A stretch of 64,000 bases of DNA from Absidia repens (lineage: Eukaryota > Mucoromycota > Mucoromycetes > Mucorales > Cunninghamellaceae). This document shows positions 38,843 to 52,593 of this stretch, piece after piece. The stretch lies in assembly GCA_002105175.1 (NCBI GenBank), contig MCGE01000001.1, positions 2,480,001 through 2,544,000 on the forward strand, in the 5' to 3' direction. The position numbers were made by a program, and so were the translations under genes. Under the pieces are notes generated by a model. That model was not told where the DNA came from, made no database searches, and saw only the letters and a program-made list of their open reading frames with translations. Each line of letters starts with the position of its first letter. Positions within the stretch are counted from its first letter, which is position 1.

Positions 38843-39924
38843 CTAGCAACAGCCACTACCACCACTATAATGATCATGATGCTTCGATTGGTCCAAGTGA
38901 ATAGAATCATCATCCATGTCATCCACCATTAAGGTACCATGTTCGTCTTCAATAGCTACAATAGATTCAATCAAATGTCTTGCTGCTTCGTCAATATTGC
39001 TGTTGTCCTTGGCAGACGTTTCAAACCAGTTTGAGAAGCCGTTGTCCCGGCAGAATTGATTCAATTCTTGGTGATTGATTGGCTGTCCATGTCCTTCTTG
39101 CAGCATATCAGTCTATAGAAGCGTATGATAAGATGGTTAAGTACACAAGGTCTATCTTCAATACACCCTCCCTCCCCTTGTTTTTTTTTTCAAGACTCTA
39201 CACCGCACACAGTTTATGATTTACCTTGTTCGCTAATAAAACCACCGGAATATGACCTCCACCCCAAGGTTCAGGCAAAGAAACTTTCGAGTCCAAATCT
39301 TGTTTCCATTTCGTCACACCTTCAAAGGTTTGTGGTCGAGTTACATCATAGACAACAAAGGCACCAAGAGCTTCTTTGTAATAGACGCGAGTCATGTTGC
39401 CGAACCGTTCTTGACCAGCAATATCCCAAAGTTGTAAGCGAATGATGATTTCAGGAGCCCATTGAATCACCTTGAGCGCAAAATCAACACCAATCTAACG
39501 TATAGATAAAATAAAACGGGAAGTTGAATACTTGATCAAAAAGAATATTGTGACAAATATTGACTTCCCTCGTCTACCAATCCTTTACTCTATACTCCAA
39601 TGCCACTATGCCGCCCTATTTTGTTTGGTTTTCTTTTAAGAAAAAGCACTCCCTCTGACTTACCGTAGACTTGTAGTTGTTTGAGAAGATATTATGTACA
39701 TAGCGTCTTATAATGGAAGTCTTGCCTGTCAAAAAAAAAAAAAAAGCTTAGTTGTGAATGAAAAAGAGAGAGAGCTGGGTAATCAGCTTACCTGTTCCTA
39801 AATCACCAACCACTAGTATTTTGTAAAGATATTCTCTCGTAGGAGGGCCAACCTATATAAAGCGATAGAATAAATAATTTGAGTTAGTTTCAAGATAAAC
39901 AAAAAAAAAATTGTATCATACCAT
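38843..39924 (-). CDS. Rab32/Rab38-type small GTPase
   Basis: Membrane-traffic GTPase. Five exons (39924-39922, 39852-39792, 39725-39664, 39494-39225, 39112-38843) encode 221 aa; the first coding exon is only the ATG. G1 is VVGDLGTGKTS, switch I has YKSTIGVDFALKVI, and G3 is LWDIAGQERFGNMTRVYYKEA, where Ile in DIAGQ and the FGNMTRVYYKEA run are signatures of the Rab32 group. G4 is LLANKTD and G5 ETSAK. The C-terminus GGSGCC is a geranylgeranylation signal. In animals the family acts at mitochondria-associated ER and lysosome-related organelles; the fungal role is not known from the sequence. Confidence 0.93.
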
Positions 39925-40287
39925 TGTCAAGTGTTACTTTATTTGATGAGGAAGGGAATATATTCAAAAGTTGGTATAAAGATAAAAAGATGAAGGGAGG
40001 AATGACAAAAAGTCAATATAATAAAATGGAAGGGAGGAGTTGGAGGGAAGAAAGAAAATAAAATAAAATAAATAAAACAAAAAAAATGACGATATTTTAT
40101 ACAAAAAAAAAAAAAAGAGGGGGATGCGGAGAATGAGGATAAATCCAGAGACACAAGACACACCTAACAGCAGTTCCATATTTTACCATATTTGACTGGG
40201 CCATGAGGGATCACATTGCTTGAGTTGGATTAGGCTCAAACCGAGATAGCAAAGAGAGGCAGTATAGAAAGATCAAATATAAAGATA

Positions 40288-42920
40288 CTAGAACTCAATG
40301 TCTTCTCCAGTATTTCCATTTCGACTAATGACATAAGCAAGTCGACTCCAAAGTTTTTGAGTTACTTCGTTGGCCTATAATAAATATGGTTTAAACAGAT
40401 CATTGAATCAATCCAACCACCCACAAAAGCCCCTCTTTGTTTTGATCTCTTTTTTTTTCAACTTACTTTTGTTCTTTCAAGAGTTCCCAAACGCCCACCT
40501 ATCCAAGAGAATAAAATAAAAAAAAAAAGACACAGTGAGTCTGATTTATTGCACACTGTCCCACCAGACCTTTTTTTTTTTCTGAACCAAAAAAAAAAAA
40601 AAAAAAAAAAAAGTCTTTACCTATTTTACGGCTTGAAGCTTGTAACTGTGTAACCAAGGAGTGTATCGCATTCTAACAAATATAAAGTCATCATAGTGTT
40701 AAATGAATCCATGTTATTTACCCCTGCTTTGTCTTTTTTTTTTTTCTTTCTTACAATGGAAATCATGAATTCTGTATAATCGTTGCCAATCGCATAGTCC
40801 AATAAACAAATTCGGTAAGCGTAGTCTCGGTAACAAGGATCTGTTTGCTGAAAGATACTACAAGGATCATTCACTATTGTTACCAACCGAGGGAGAATGC
40901 CATTGTCACCGTCCAAATACAGAGATAGACCTTTCAAAGTCACCTGAGATGATACCATTGGTGGGAGCCCCTCCTTACAAGCAGCAGCAGCAGTAGCACC
41001 AGCACCAGCACCAGCACCAATAGCAGCACTATCCACCGTTCTTGTTGTTTCTCGTTGATCCTTTTCCAATGCTAATTCCAGGGCAACCAAAGCGAGCACA
41101 CGTCGTAGGTATAAGCTTCGATCACATGTTAGTTTCGCTGTTGTTGGTAATCGCACTTGTAATTCCACCGGTTTGAAATGTTGATTGTCACATAGAGAAA
41201 AGGCCAGTTGTTGCACCTGTGATTTCCAGTCGTCGCTAGGAAAGGCATGCAAGCATGCTTCCAAAGCACCTTGAATATGTCTTAGTACTAATGTGCCGAT
41301 CCCATCCATTCCTATGCAGACGAATGTCTTTGCCAAATACTGTAATTGTGAGACGGTATAAGCTTTCGGCCAACGATTTAAGGATGTTTTCAAGAGATCA
41401 AGTATCCATTCAAATTGAGTCAAAGGTATCCTGTCGTTGTCGTCTTCCAGCATCCCATCGTCGTTTCCGTTCTTTTGTTGAGATTTAACAGTTGTATCTA
41501 AATCATCATCAGTTGTTGGTAAGTTTAAAGCGCCATAAGATGTCAAAATGTATGAGAATGTATCCACCGACATGTTCCGATCATAGTTAATTCCATCCGC
41601 TACCAAAGGATGTAAAGGCATATTTCTTCTAATCTTCAAGGAAGAAAAAAAACTCCTCAGTAAGCGTATATTGCTATTATGTTTCTTTAGGAACAAAACA
41701 CTTACCATATTAAACCATAATGTATCAACAGTAGTCATAGCTTGGTTTGCTGTTTCAATATTCTTATCAAACGCCACTATAATAAATAAAAGGTAGAATA
41801 AACTATATGAGTAAAAAGTAATTTCATATGAAGATAATGACCACAGATATGTATATATTATTATTATTACCAACTTCAATAAGCCATTGGAATACCGAGT
41901 GAGGACATTGCCATCCCAACCGATGCCAAAGGGTGAGTTGACCAGATGATAAAATGAAGTTTCGTTTGTCCTCGGCTAAAAAAAGCGAATATGTTAATAC
42001 ATAAATAACATATACCGAGAAATGGTGATGAATGCGCCTTTCCCCCACATGCACCTTGTCATTTACATTGAGAACATTTGATAATATGATCGTATTTTGC
42101 CTTTGCTGATCTGTCAGTCATTTCGATCACTTCATGTTGTAACGATGGATGTGGGAGCTAGAATGAATAGAACAATGAGTGCGTTGAGCGAGTGTGCCAA
42201 AAAGGGGAGGGGGGACAGGTTGATATACTTTTACCTTGCAGTGGTCAGAAAAGAATCGATAACTGACACCACTATCGTCATTGAGATCTGTGCTTGCGAG
42301 TGCCTAAAAATATTATACAAAGTGAGTGACAAGTCTTGAATAGGCCATATGACAGAGGGGTCGGGGAGGTGTTCTTTACCTGCTTTAGTTGCTCTGTCAG
42401 TTCATCTTCTAAAAATTCGTCCGCCAAGGTTGCCAATTCATGGGCTGTCGGAGCAGTAGTATCGCCTTTAGTATCACGGTCAATAGAAGCATCATGATAA
42501 AGCCAAGCCAATTGTTGATCTGCTGAAGTCAATGGTGGATTTTTTTCTTCGTCATGTTGAGTCAATGCTGAGTCCTTTTCACTGTTGCTACCGTTGTTGA
42601 AGGATGGTATATCGTTTTCATAGAAAGGATCGCTGCTTATTTTGTCGAATAACTAAGAATTATCAATAATAGACAGGATATCAGTATCAGTTCAAATGCA
42701 CATTTGTATGTAGGTAAAAGTATCTATATGTTAGCTGTCAAACCTTGGCTAGTTCTTCTTGTTTTTCAGGTTGCAATCGACGACGTCGTTTTGGTGAAAC
42801 AAATCGGTCAGAGCCAACAGCATTTCGTTCATCAGATGCGATATTGGTCACCCTGGTGTTATTCATGGATGTAAATATTTCATCGAGCCTTCTATTTCCA
42901 CGGGTATTAGTAAGGGGCAT
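40288..42920 (-). CDS. Possible SMC5/6-associated protein (CANIN/SLF2-Nse6-like)
   Basis: Ten exons (42920-42744, 42652-42380, 42303-42235, 42157-42067, 41975-41871, 41776-41706, 41633-40755, 40672-40621, 40498-40467, 40374-40288) keep frame and give 611 aa. The N-terminus is disordered and contains a basic stretch SPKRRRRLQPEK that could act as a nuclear signal. The middle is helical, with SSGQLTLWHRLGWQCPHSVF followed by QWLIEV and TANQAMTTVDTLWFNM. This recalls the CANIN domain of animal SLF2/FAM178 (PF14816), which binds SMC6. The rest (LNRWPKAYTVSQLQYLAKTF, YRICLLDYAIGNDYTEFM) is a divergent helical repeat. The assignment rests on a remembered pattern and is tentative; the gene structure itself is solid. 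The first donor is a weak GTTTGA. It diverges from the syntaxin gene by 337 bp. Confidence 0.5.
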
Positions 42921-43257
42921 GTCAAAAAGCGGAAAATATAGGATACGTGAAATAAACTAAAAAAGTGAAGCTGAAGGGTTCGATTTTATCACGCGCGATT
43001 CAAAAGCCTTTTTTAGGAACAATAATTGAGTCACGCAAAATTTGTCTCCAACTGCCAGAAGCGGAGGTTCAACATATGAAATCCATGCAGTTCGCTTTTT
43101 TTTTTTTTTTTTTTTTGACGTTGCTTGACGTTTTTTTTTCTCCCCATTTTTTTACTCTTGTATTATTTTTGCACACATAGGCTTATTTTTACACATCTAG
43201 AAATTTTACTTTAATAGCTACTACAAATATTAACGACATTATTTTATACACAATTCA
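42921..43257. promoter_or_regulatory. Bidirectional promoter, CANIN-like / syntaxin
   Basis: Only 337 bp separate the two divergent ATGs, so both promoters must share this interval. It contains TATCACGCGCGATTC (about 42986-43000) as its one CG-rich patch, and a T run at 43099-43116. Role inferred from position. Confidence 0.45.
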
Positions 43258-45058
43258 ATGTCATTTTCTTTTAGCAGAGACCGTATGGCTGAACTACGGG
43301 CCGATACACAGGTAAAAGTTTTCTTTAGCAGTACAATGACAAAACATTAAAAGTACTGAGTTTTTTTATTTCTTTATTTATTTATTTTTTATAAACTATA
43401 GAACCCACCTCGTAATGATGCTGACCAAACAAGAAGGTATGCAACATATTGATATATGGACATACTATTTGGTTCACGTCCGTTAATCGTTGTTCTATGT
43501 TTATCGTATTCATTTGTTTTTTTTTTTATTAAATAGTACTGGATACGATGATGGGTTCGGACCTAGACGAACACCAGCAGGATATGATCCATCACAAAGA
43601 ACAGCGGCACCCGGTTCACGTTACGGTACACAACCTCAATCACCGCCATCTGCATTTCAGCAACGACAACCATCGGATCATCAGGCTTATGAAATGACTT
43701 CACGACCTCCAGCCGACCTTACCACCATGCCTGGCTTTTTTGGAGAAATTGATGACCTCAAGGCTGAAATTGCCTCGGTTGGAAATAATGTCCAAGAAAT
43801 CCAATCCCTTCATGAATCCGCCCTCAGTGCTACCAATGATGCCCAATCGAAGAATTATGCAGCTCAATTGGCCTCTTTGAAAAAAGAAACACAGCAAAGA
43901 AATGATGATATAAAGAATCGGATTCAACGTAAGTATTACTACTACTGCTACTAATACATTTGCACCCCCTTTATATGAACTTGAATATTTATCCTTCTCT
44001 TTTGTTTTTTTTCCTTGGGGCTGAAAGTGTTGGCAGGTGCTAATGCAAAATATCCAAGCAATAATAGTGATGGGCAGATTCGTCGGACTCAGGTAATATC
44101 AAAGACTTGCGGACATATATAAAATATACTGACTAATAACCTTTCACTTTGATAGACAAATGCACTTAGACAACGATTTCTGGGAACCATTCAGGAATAT
44201 CAAGATATGGAACGCATGTATGACCAACGTTATCGTCAACGTATTGAACGGCAAATTCGAATTGTTAAACCTGATGCTACGCCAGAAGAAATGGAAAATA
44301 TTATCGATTCTGATAATTCAAGTCAAGTCTTCTCTCAATCAGTAAGTGTGACAGATTTAAGGGTCTGAAATCAGTGGGTGGGATCGGACATTTAATTGCC
44401 TTTTTTTTTTCTGACATAGTTAATGCAAGCAGGTCGGACGAGTCAAGCTAGAGCCGTTCTCAGTGAAGTCCAAGACAGACATATGGACATACAACGAATT
44501 GAGAAAACGATTGTGGTAAGAGGAAAAAAAAAAGGATACCTCAATGGTCTTATTCACAGTTATTGTAATGGCAGGAATTACATCAATTGTTTATGGATAT
44601 GTCAATGCTGGTCGAACAACAAGGTGAAACATTGAATCAGGTTGAGCACCATGCTGAAGACACGACGGCAAATATGGAACAAGGAAACACGTTTATTTCC
44701 AAAGCAATCAAAAGTGCAAAGGCTACAAGAAGGGTAAACAAAAATAGTATATGTGCTCTACCATGATGAAAACTGATTTGATAAATTTTTTAATAATAAT
44801 AATAATAGAAAAAATGGTGGTGCTTTTGTATTTGCATCGTTCTTTGTGTCGTCATCGCTATTTTGGTTTGGTGGTTTGGCTTCAATCACATTGTAAGAAT
44901 GATGAAATCAATCCTGTTTTTTTTTTTTTATGTTTTTATGCCTGATTCTCATCTGTTTTTCTATATAAACATAGGGGGCTGGTGGAAGCACATCAACAAA
45001 TAAAAATGAAAGCAGTTCTTCGCCAACGACACCCGCACCTTCACCCACTTCTACTTAA
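43258..45058 (+). CDS. Plasma-membrane-type syntaxin (Qa-SNARE)
   Basis: t-SNARE for exocytic vesicle fusion, SSO1/2-like. Nine exons (43258-43311, 43402-43436, 43537-43928, 44028-44092, 44156-44341, 44420-44515, 44575-44733, 44809-44892, 44975-45058) give 384 aa. A Pro/Gln-rich N-terminus (about 80 residues) precedes the Habc bundle beginning MPGFFGEIDDLKAEIASVGN, the conserved TNALRQRFLGTIQEYQDME, and the SNARE helix with IQRIEKTIVELHQLFMDMSM and zero-layer Gln in LVEQQGETLNQVE. A transmembrane segment CFCICIVLCVVIAILVWWFG follows. Unlike yeast Sso1, which ends shortly after the membrane, about 30 polar residues (Thr/Ser/Pro-rich) follow, encoded mostly by a separate exon. AATAAA near 45146. 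Confidence 0.93.
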
Positions 45059-45414
45059 ATTACATCATTAATTATTCATACAAACATCCCCGATCCCACC
45101 TAGATATTAGTTATGTATTCCATTATAAAATTTCTTTATTATTTAATAAAACGTTTTACTTTTTTACTTTGTATCAGGCAGTTCAGCAAGGACGTAAAGT
45201 AAAAATTTATTGATGTAGCCTTTTATATTCAATTTTGAAACATTCTCTCATACTCGCAGAAAAAGAAGGTCTACTTGGTATCCAGAGGTTGGGAATATAA
45301 TCAATAATAAGATAGCAAGCATTAATAAGCAGCGACGACACGCATAACACATTTATTTGATTGGTACAGCAGGAATACGGCCATCTTCAGATAATAAGTG
45401 ATTTAAGATTATCA
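45059..45414. other. Intergenic, syntaxin 3' flank
   Basis: Syntaxin 3' UTR with AATAAA (about 45146), then unremarkable sequence up to the tail of the repeat copy. No gene seen. Confidence 0.5.
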
Positions 45415-45940
45415 ACCAGCTGCTGGGTTTCTATGGGGTAAAGTGTTAGGTAGGACAACGAAGAGAGAGAGATACTATACTGTACGAGACATGAAAAGGA
45501 TTGACGGAATGTCTTTTATTAAAACATAACAATACACATAATGGGGTCATGGTGAAAAGGGATCTCTTGTGTACAAAACATGACATAGAATACAGGAACA
45601 TTTTTTCATTAAAGCAAGTAAAAAGAGACTTATTTTATTCAGATGTAGGTACAAACTATGGACGAATTTAATACTAAACTAAACTAATGAAGTCATATAA
45701 TGGCGGTCCGAAATCCTGACTGCAAAATGAAAGGGTTTCCCCATGCATCTTGTAATCCCTTTTCTGAAAACGCTTCTAAACTAGTCCTGATACTATTCTA
45801 AGGCCAAGATAACACCATAAAAGTTGAACGGTGAATAAAAAATGAAGGGAAAAAAAAAAGAAATTGAAAAGAAAGAGACAGGAAGGGAAAAGACGGAAGC
45901 CCGGGGTGAAAATAAAACCCACGTGGGCGGGATTTGAAAT
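45415..45940 (-). repeat. Dispersed non-coding repeat, subfamily 2, copy F
   Basis: Minus strand: ATTTCAAATCCCGCCCACGT (near 45938), C/T tract, TTCACCGTTCAACTTTTATG, AGGACTAGTTTAGAAGCG, GGGATTACAAGATGCATGGG, TTCATTAGTTTAGTTTAGTA, CATCTGAATAAAATAAGTCT. Tail units follow with CATGTTTTGTACACAAGAGA and TGTTTTAATAAAAGAC, then TCATGTCTCGTACAGTATAG. Includes one of the best-preserved CACGTG boxes. Confidence 0.85.
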
Positions 45941-46420
45941 GTTTTTGGTCTCACCAGAATACTATTGTTTTCACAACAGTCAATACCATGCAACATGGTG
46001 ATTATTTTCCTATGATAGTAATCGCCACCATCAACAGTTTCAGCATGTATAGTCACTGCTTTCTATGTCTTGCAGACAAGATGGAACAATTAGGCCAGTA
46101 TAGCTGACCACATTACTTAACGAATGGTTACAGTGTTTAAAGTTTCAACTGAGACGAAGTGCAATTTTTTATGGACGATGGAAACTGAAAATTAAGACGA
46201 CATTTCCATATTTTTTGAGACGCCTGTTATGATTTATTTCTTGCTCATCCCAATTTATTTATTTTTTTCCTTCATCTCAATTTAAAGTTAATAAACTGCA
46301 GCATAAGAATTTGTGCAGGAAATCTCAAACCCTCCATGCTGGGTTTAAACTCAGTTTTTGGGTAAAACCTTTTTCTCTTTCTTTGGATACCAATTTCACT
46401 TTACATTTATATTATTCATC
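45941..46420. promoter_or_regulatory. BAR-SH3 gene upstream region
   Basis: 480 bp between the 5' end of the inverted repeat copy and the BAR-SH3 ATG. AT-rich with a C/T-rich stretch just before the start. The repeat's CACGTG box (45922-45927) therefore lies about 500 bp upstream of this gene. Promoter role inferred. Confidence 0.35.
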
Positions 46421-48280
46421 ATGAGTTGGAAGGTATGCATATGTATATATAACTATATGTGATATCATACTCATTGTGTATTTATTATACAGGGGTTACA
46501 AAAAGCTATTCACCGGTTACCACACCAAATTCTTACTAGAAAAGGCGAAGGTAAGAGAAAAAAAAAAAAAAGACCCGCCCAAAACGAAACAGTGATGTCT
46601 TGATAGATCTGTCATACTCATCTAGTATTTCTACATTTTAGCTACTCAGGATCCTGAATTCAATGCCTTGGAAAAGAAGCTTTCAAACAATATGAAGGTG
46701 GTTGAACGATTGTACAAGGATACACAAACCTATCGAGATAGTATAGTCGGTAAAACTCCCTTTCATTACATACAAAAGAAAAAGTCCTTCCTTTACTAAT
46801 CCTCTTTCCCTCCCTACTAACTTATTAGCGGCCATTATGCATCAAGCCAATATGGCGTCCTATTTATCAGCAATGTACGATCCTTATATTGGTACGCCTG
46901 CGGTGGAAGGCATGATACAAAAACGGGTACCGACCACTTCAGCAGATGCTACTCAAGCAGTGAATGATGCAGAGGCGGCTTTGGGATATTGTCGGGACGA
47001 AGTCCTACCGGAACTTGACATGTTGGATCGAGATGTGACACGACCATTGTTGGAACTTTTGGATATCGTCAAAATGATAGAAAAAACCATTGTCAAACGT
47101 AGCCACAAGTTGATTGATTATGATCGTCATCGTCTAGCCTTGAACAAATTGAATACTAAGCAGGATCGCTCATTTAGTGACGAAAAACAAATATTCAAGG
47201 TAAAAAAAAAAAAAGACCTTCCACGCATCCCACCCCTCTCCTCTCTCCCGAAAACTAAACTATGGCATTTTATTTTGTAGACGGAAACAGCACTAGAAAC
47301 AGCCACCCAAGATTATGAATATCTCAACAATATGCTCAAGGAACAACTACCGCATTACTTCCAACTGCAAGCTTACTTTATTCAACCGGTGTTTGAAAAT
47401 CTTTATCAAGTCCAAGCCAAAATTTATGGTATTATTTATTCTCGCTATTACGAATTAATGCATGCCAATCCACAGCATTTTATCACCAATCAAATGGGCA
47501 TTGAAGATGGATTTGAATATCGAAAATCACAATATGACGTCCGCGCGGAAATGGAAAACATGGATTTATTAAAAGCAGGTGGGAAAGCTTGGTTATCAGG
47601 TAAAAAAAAAACGACATCATATTTTTTATTTCCATTCACTCAACCCCAACTCTCTCTGTCTCTCTCTTATCTATCGTAGTTTCTGGTGGTGCGAACAATT
47701 CAAGATTGACATTGAAAGAACGAGCGGAATTGCGTGAACAAGAAGCGGCGACAGCATCCACAGCGGCTTTATCTCCACCACCTGCATATAGGGGTATTGC
47801 TTCGTCTCCATACAACAATGATGGTGGTGGTGGTGGCAAATATGATACGGAAGGAGACGGTGGCCACTCGTCTTCAAATCAAGCCTGGGATGCCTTTCCT
47901 CCTCCTCAGGCCATCTCTAATCTCACCAGCTATAGCGCCGCTGGTGGCGGTGGCAACAGCAACAACAACACCAATATACCACCCGTTCATCATTATGTGT
48001 TGGCTCTTTATGATTATCAAGCACAGGCAGATGGTGATTTGTCTTTCCGAAAAGATGATAAAATCGAATTGGTGGAACGTACAAGCGATCAAAATGATTG
48101 GTGGACTGGAAAACTTGATGGGCAAACCGGTATTTTTCCAGGTAAAGAAAACTAGGCTAGTAAAGGAGGAGGAGGAGGAGGAGGAGGAAAGTAAAACAAG
48201 GGGAGAGATGCAGATGGCAGGTTTTAGTGTTCTAACTGTTTCTCTCATTTTGTTTAGGCAACTATGTATCTGAATTGTGA
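46421..48280 (+). CDS. BAR-SH3 protein, amphiphysin/Rvs167 (Hob1) type
   Basis: Membrane-curving endocytic adaptor that links tubulating membrane to actin. Seven exons (46421-46432, 46493-46550, 46642-46749, 46829-47199, 47281-47599, 47680-48141, 48258-48280) encode 450 aa. The first exon codes MSWK and the last only NYVSEL. The N-BAR domain spans about residues 1-250 ([60 protein letters not shown]). A Gly/Asn/Pro-rich linker leads to a C-terminal SH3 with [39 protein letters not shown]. Length and domain order match S. pombe Hob1 and yeast Rvs167. Confidence 0.95.
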
Positions 48281-49068
48281 TCATATCAAGCTGTCATCCC
48301 TCAATGTCGCATAAACATGACAACAAATGGATTTAGTTCGTGATATAGTAGTAGTATTATTTATTTTTTAGTGTAGTCAATATAATAGTCAATATAATAG
48401 TCAATACAGTATATGTAAAATAGTCTTTGTATATATAAATAATCAATAAAAAACATACGATCTTTATTTGAATGATATCAAAATAGATAATACTATGTGT
48501 TTGTTTGTGTGTGTGTGTGTGTGTGTGTGGGTGTGTATGTGTGTTCTGGGCGTGTAGATATAGCACATGAGTGCGTATGTGTGATGAGGGGGTTGATGAA
48601 GAGGGGAATAATTAAAAAACAATAAACATACAAAAGAAACATAAAAAAAATGGGAGGAAGGATAAAAGAAAAAGCATGATACACTATGTAAATAAAGGCA
48701 CAAGCGAGAATTGTTTGACAAGCAAGGCAGCAGTAAAGAGATAGTAAGAAACCAGCTATTTCAAAAATAAAACAAACAAAAAAAGAGAGAAGAGGGAAGG
48801 GGTAGGTAGTGATATAAAGAGAGGTATGATTTTTTAGAGGGGGAGTTAAATGACATGGTATAGGAAGGGAGTTGCTAAGCGTTGACTAATTTTTTTTTTC
48901 TTTTGGGGATGCAAAATAAAAAAATAAATAATAAAAGAATAAAATAAAAAACGAATCATAATGGTAAAGTAAGATAAAAAATGAAAGGCAAACGTAAACG
49001 CAAAGAGAAGGGGAGGGGAAAAGGTTATATGAAAAAAAAAAAAAAAGCAGAAGGCATCGGAAGGATCA
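48281..49068. other. Intergenic between converging BAR-SH3 and kinase genes
   Basis: Converging 3' flanks. Contains three tandem copies of TCAATATAATAG-like sequence (about 48376-48406) and a (GT)n microsatellite (about 48500-48545). No gene seen. Confidence 0.55.
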
Positions 49069-50761
49069 TCAGTAAGGAGGCAAAACATGGTTCACAAACC
49101 TTGCCAATTCAGCTGTAGTGGCCATTCGTAGAAGATTGCTTTGTACATGAGCGATAATTTCCTATATAAAAAATAGATTAGTATATAAAAAAACATGAAA
49201 TGTAATAGACTTATTTAGACTTACATGATACACATCCTTTGCACTAGGTCGAGTACGAGAGTTTTCATCCAATAACCAAGCAACTAACCCCCGCATATAC
49301 ATTGTAGGATAACTATAAGTGAAGGTGGGACTTGGATCACTTAAGATAGCAGCAAACAATTCAATTTCATCCTTTAACAAATAGTGAGGGGGGACACGAT
49401 CCATCATTTCCACCACCGTAATTCCAAGAGACCACATATCAATCTTTTCATCATAGTATTGTTCACGAATGACTTCGGGGGCCATCCACTTACTTGTACC
49501 TAGTCGATCCTTGTTTCTTTTGGTGGTTTTTGTAGCCAAACCAAAATCAGCTACAGTAATGGATGTAAAGGAATCAATAAAAAAATGATGGGGGGTTTTT
49601 TTTCTACAGCGTTGCATCATTACCTAGTTTGACTTCACCGTTCCAACCTAGTAATAGATTTTCACATTTGATATCACGATGAATAAAGTTCTTGGAGTGG
49701 AGATATTGTAAAGCCTTGAGAGTTTCACAGGTGATATGGACAGCATATTCTTCAGGAATACCACGTTGACAAAGCACCGCAAACACCGAGCAGCGTTGTA
49801 GATCCATAGCCATCCAAACATCATCACGCCAAAGAGTGACTTCCCGCAGACGAATTAGATTAGGATGACCAGACGCCATAATTTTGAGTTCACGGACAAT
49901 AGCCAATTTGTATTCACGATCGGGGTCCAAGCGACATCGCTTGATGGCCAGATGAAGATTCTTTTTGTAACGATGGGTAGTACGAACCACGGATCCATTG
50001 ACACCAGTACCAATTTCCTTAAAGCCAGCATATTTGTTTCGCGGGTCCAGTGAAGAGACTTGAATTTTGGGAAGAGCCTTGCGTATACTTTTTTCAAATT
50101 CATTTTCAGATCGCACCAAAGGAGGCAACTGAGGAATATCTACTGACTTTCCAGCAGGCAACCAAGGGCGTTTACATATATGCTTTTGAGGTGTATAAGG
50201 GCGGAGACTATAAGTGGGTTGTGTATGTGGTTCAGGCTTCAAAAATGCATTGCTGCCAAGAATATTTGGAATTTCGTAAAAACCTGGGGGTCGCCACACC
50301 TCCTATATTTGATGAAACCCAAAAAAAGAAGAAAAAGAAAGGTGAGCCATGTGATCCAATGATAGAATACTAAGGGGATAAAAATATAAACTAAATTGTT
50401 TTACCTTGTTGATTTGTGATGCATCAGCAGATTTTGTACTTTTGGTTGAATAAAACGACGCACGTCGAAGACATCCAGTAGATCGTCGTTTCATCGTCAT
50501 ATCAACTACCGTCATTTGTTCAGGTTTGTGTTGTTGATTATCCGCTGTCGTTGATGATTTCGATTTTCGTAAGTTTCCCAATGAAGTACGTTTACGTCCT
50601 AGTAATCCTGGTGTTCTCTATAAAAAAAAACATGCGTTAATAAAGTAAACGGGTTGTTCAATCATAGTTATTACTTAACATACTTCTTTTGCTGCTGCTA
50701 ATAAAACTTTGCCGTCCAACATTGCACCGCCAAGAGGTTGAGGTGGAAGTGTTTGAAGCAT
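49069..50761 (-). CDS. STE20/PAK-like serine/threonine kinase
   Basis: Five exons (50761-50684, 50617-50405, 50302-49624, 49550-49225, 49161-49069) encode 462 aa. A basic, Ser-rich N-terminus (about 190 residues) shows no recognisable CRIB or PH domain. The kinase domain has glycine loop IGTGVNGSVV, catalytic Lys in LAIKRC, HRDIKCENLLL, ADFGLATK and GTSKWMAPEVI, then DMWSLGITVVEMMDRVPPHY, typical of the STE20 group. In the glycine loop an Asn occupies the position often Ala/Ser/Phe. The C-terminus (EIIAHVQSNLLRMATTAELA) is a short helical tail. Without a Cdc42-binding motif it is not a standard PAK, so substrate and pathway are unassigned. Confidence 0.88.

Positions 50762-52593
<1,832 letters not shown>

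Noticed and set aside
40626..41879. Single 417-codon frame taken as a whole gene
   Set aside because: Its start and end run through introns (donors at 40749-40754 and 41700-41705); the spliced ten-exon model keeps frame and extends to 611 aa.
42960..43010. tRNA gene suggested by GGGTTCGATTTT
   Set aside because: No cloverleaf can be drawn around it and no A box upstream.
47734..48273. 179-codon frame overlapping the BAR-SH3 gene in another phase
   Set aside because: Shadow of the real coding exon, which carries a clear SH3 domain in its own frame.
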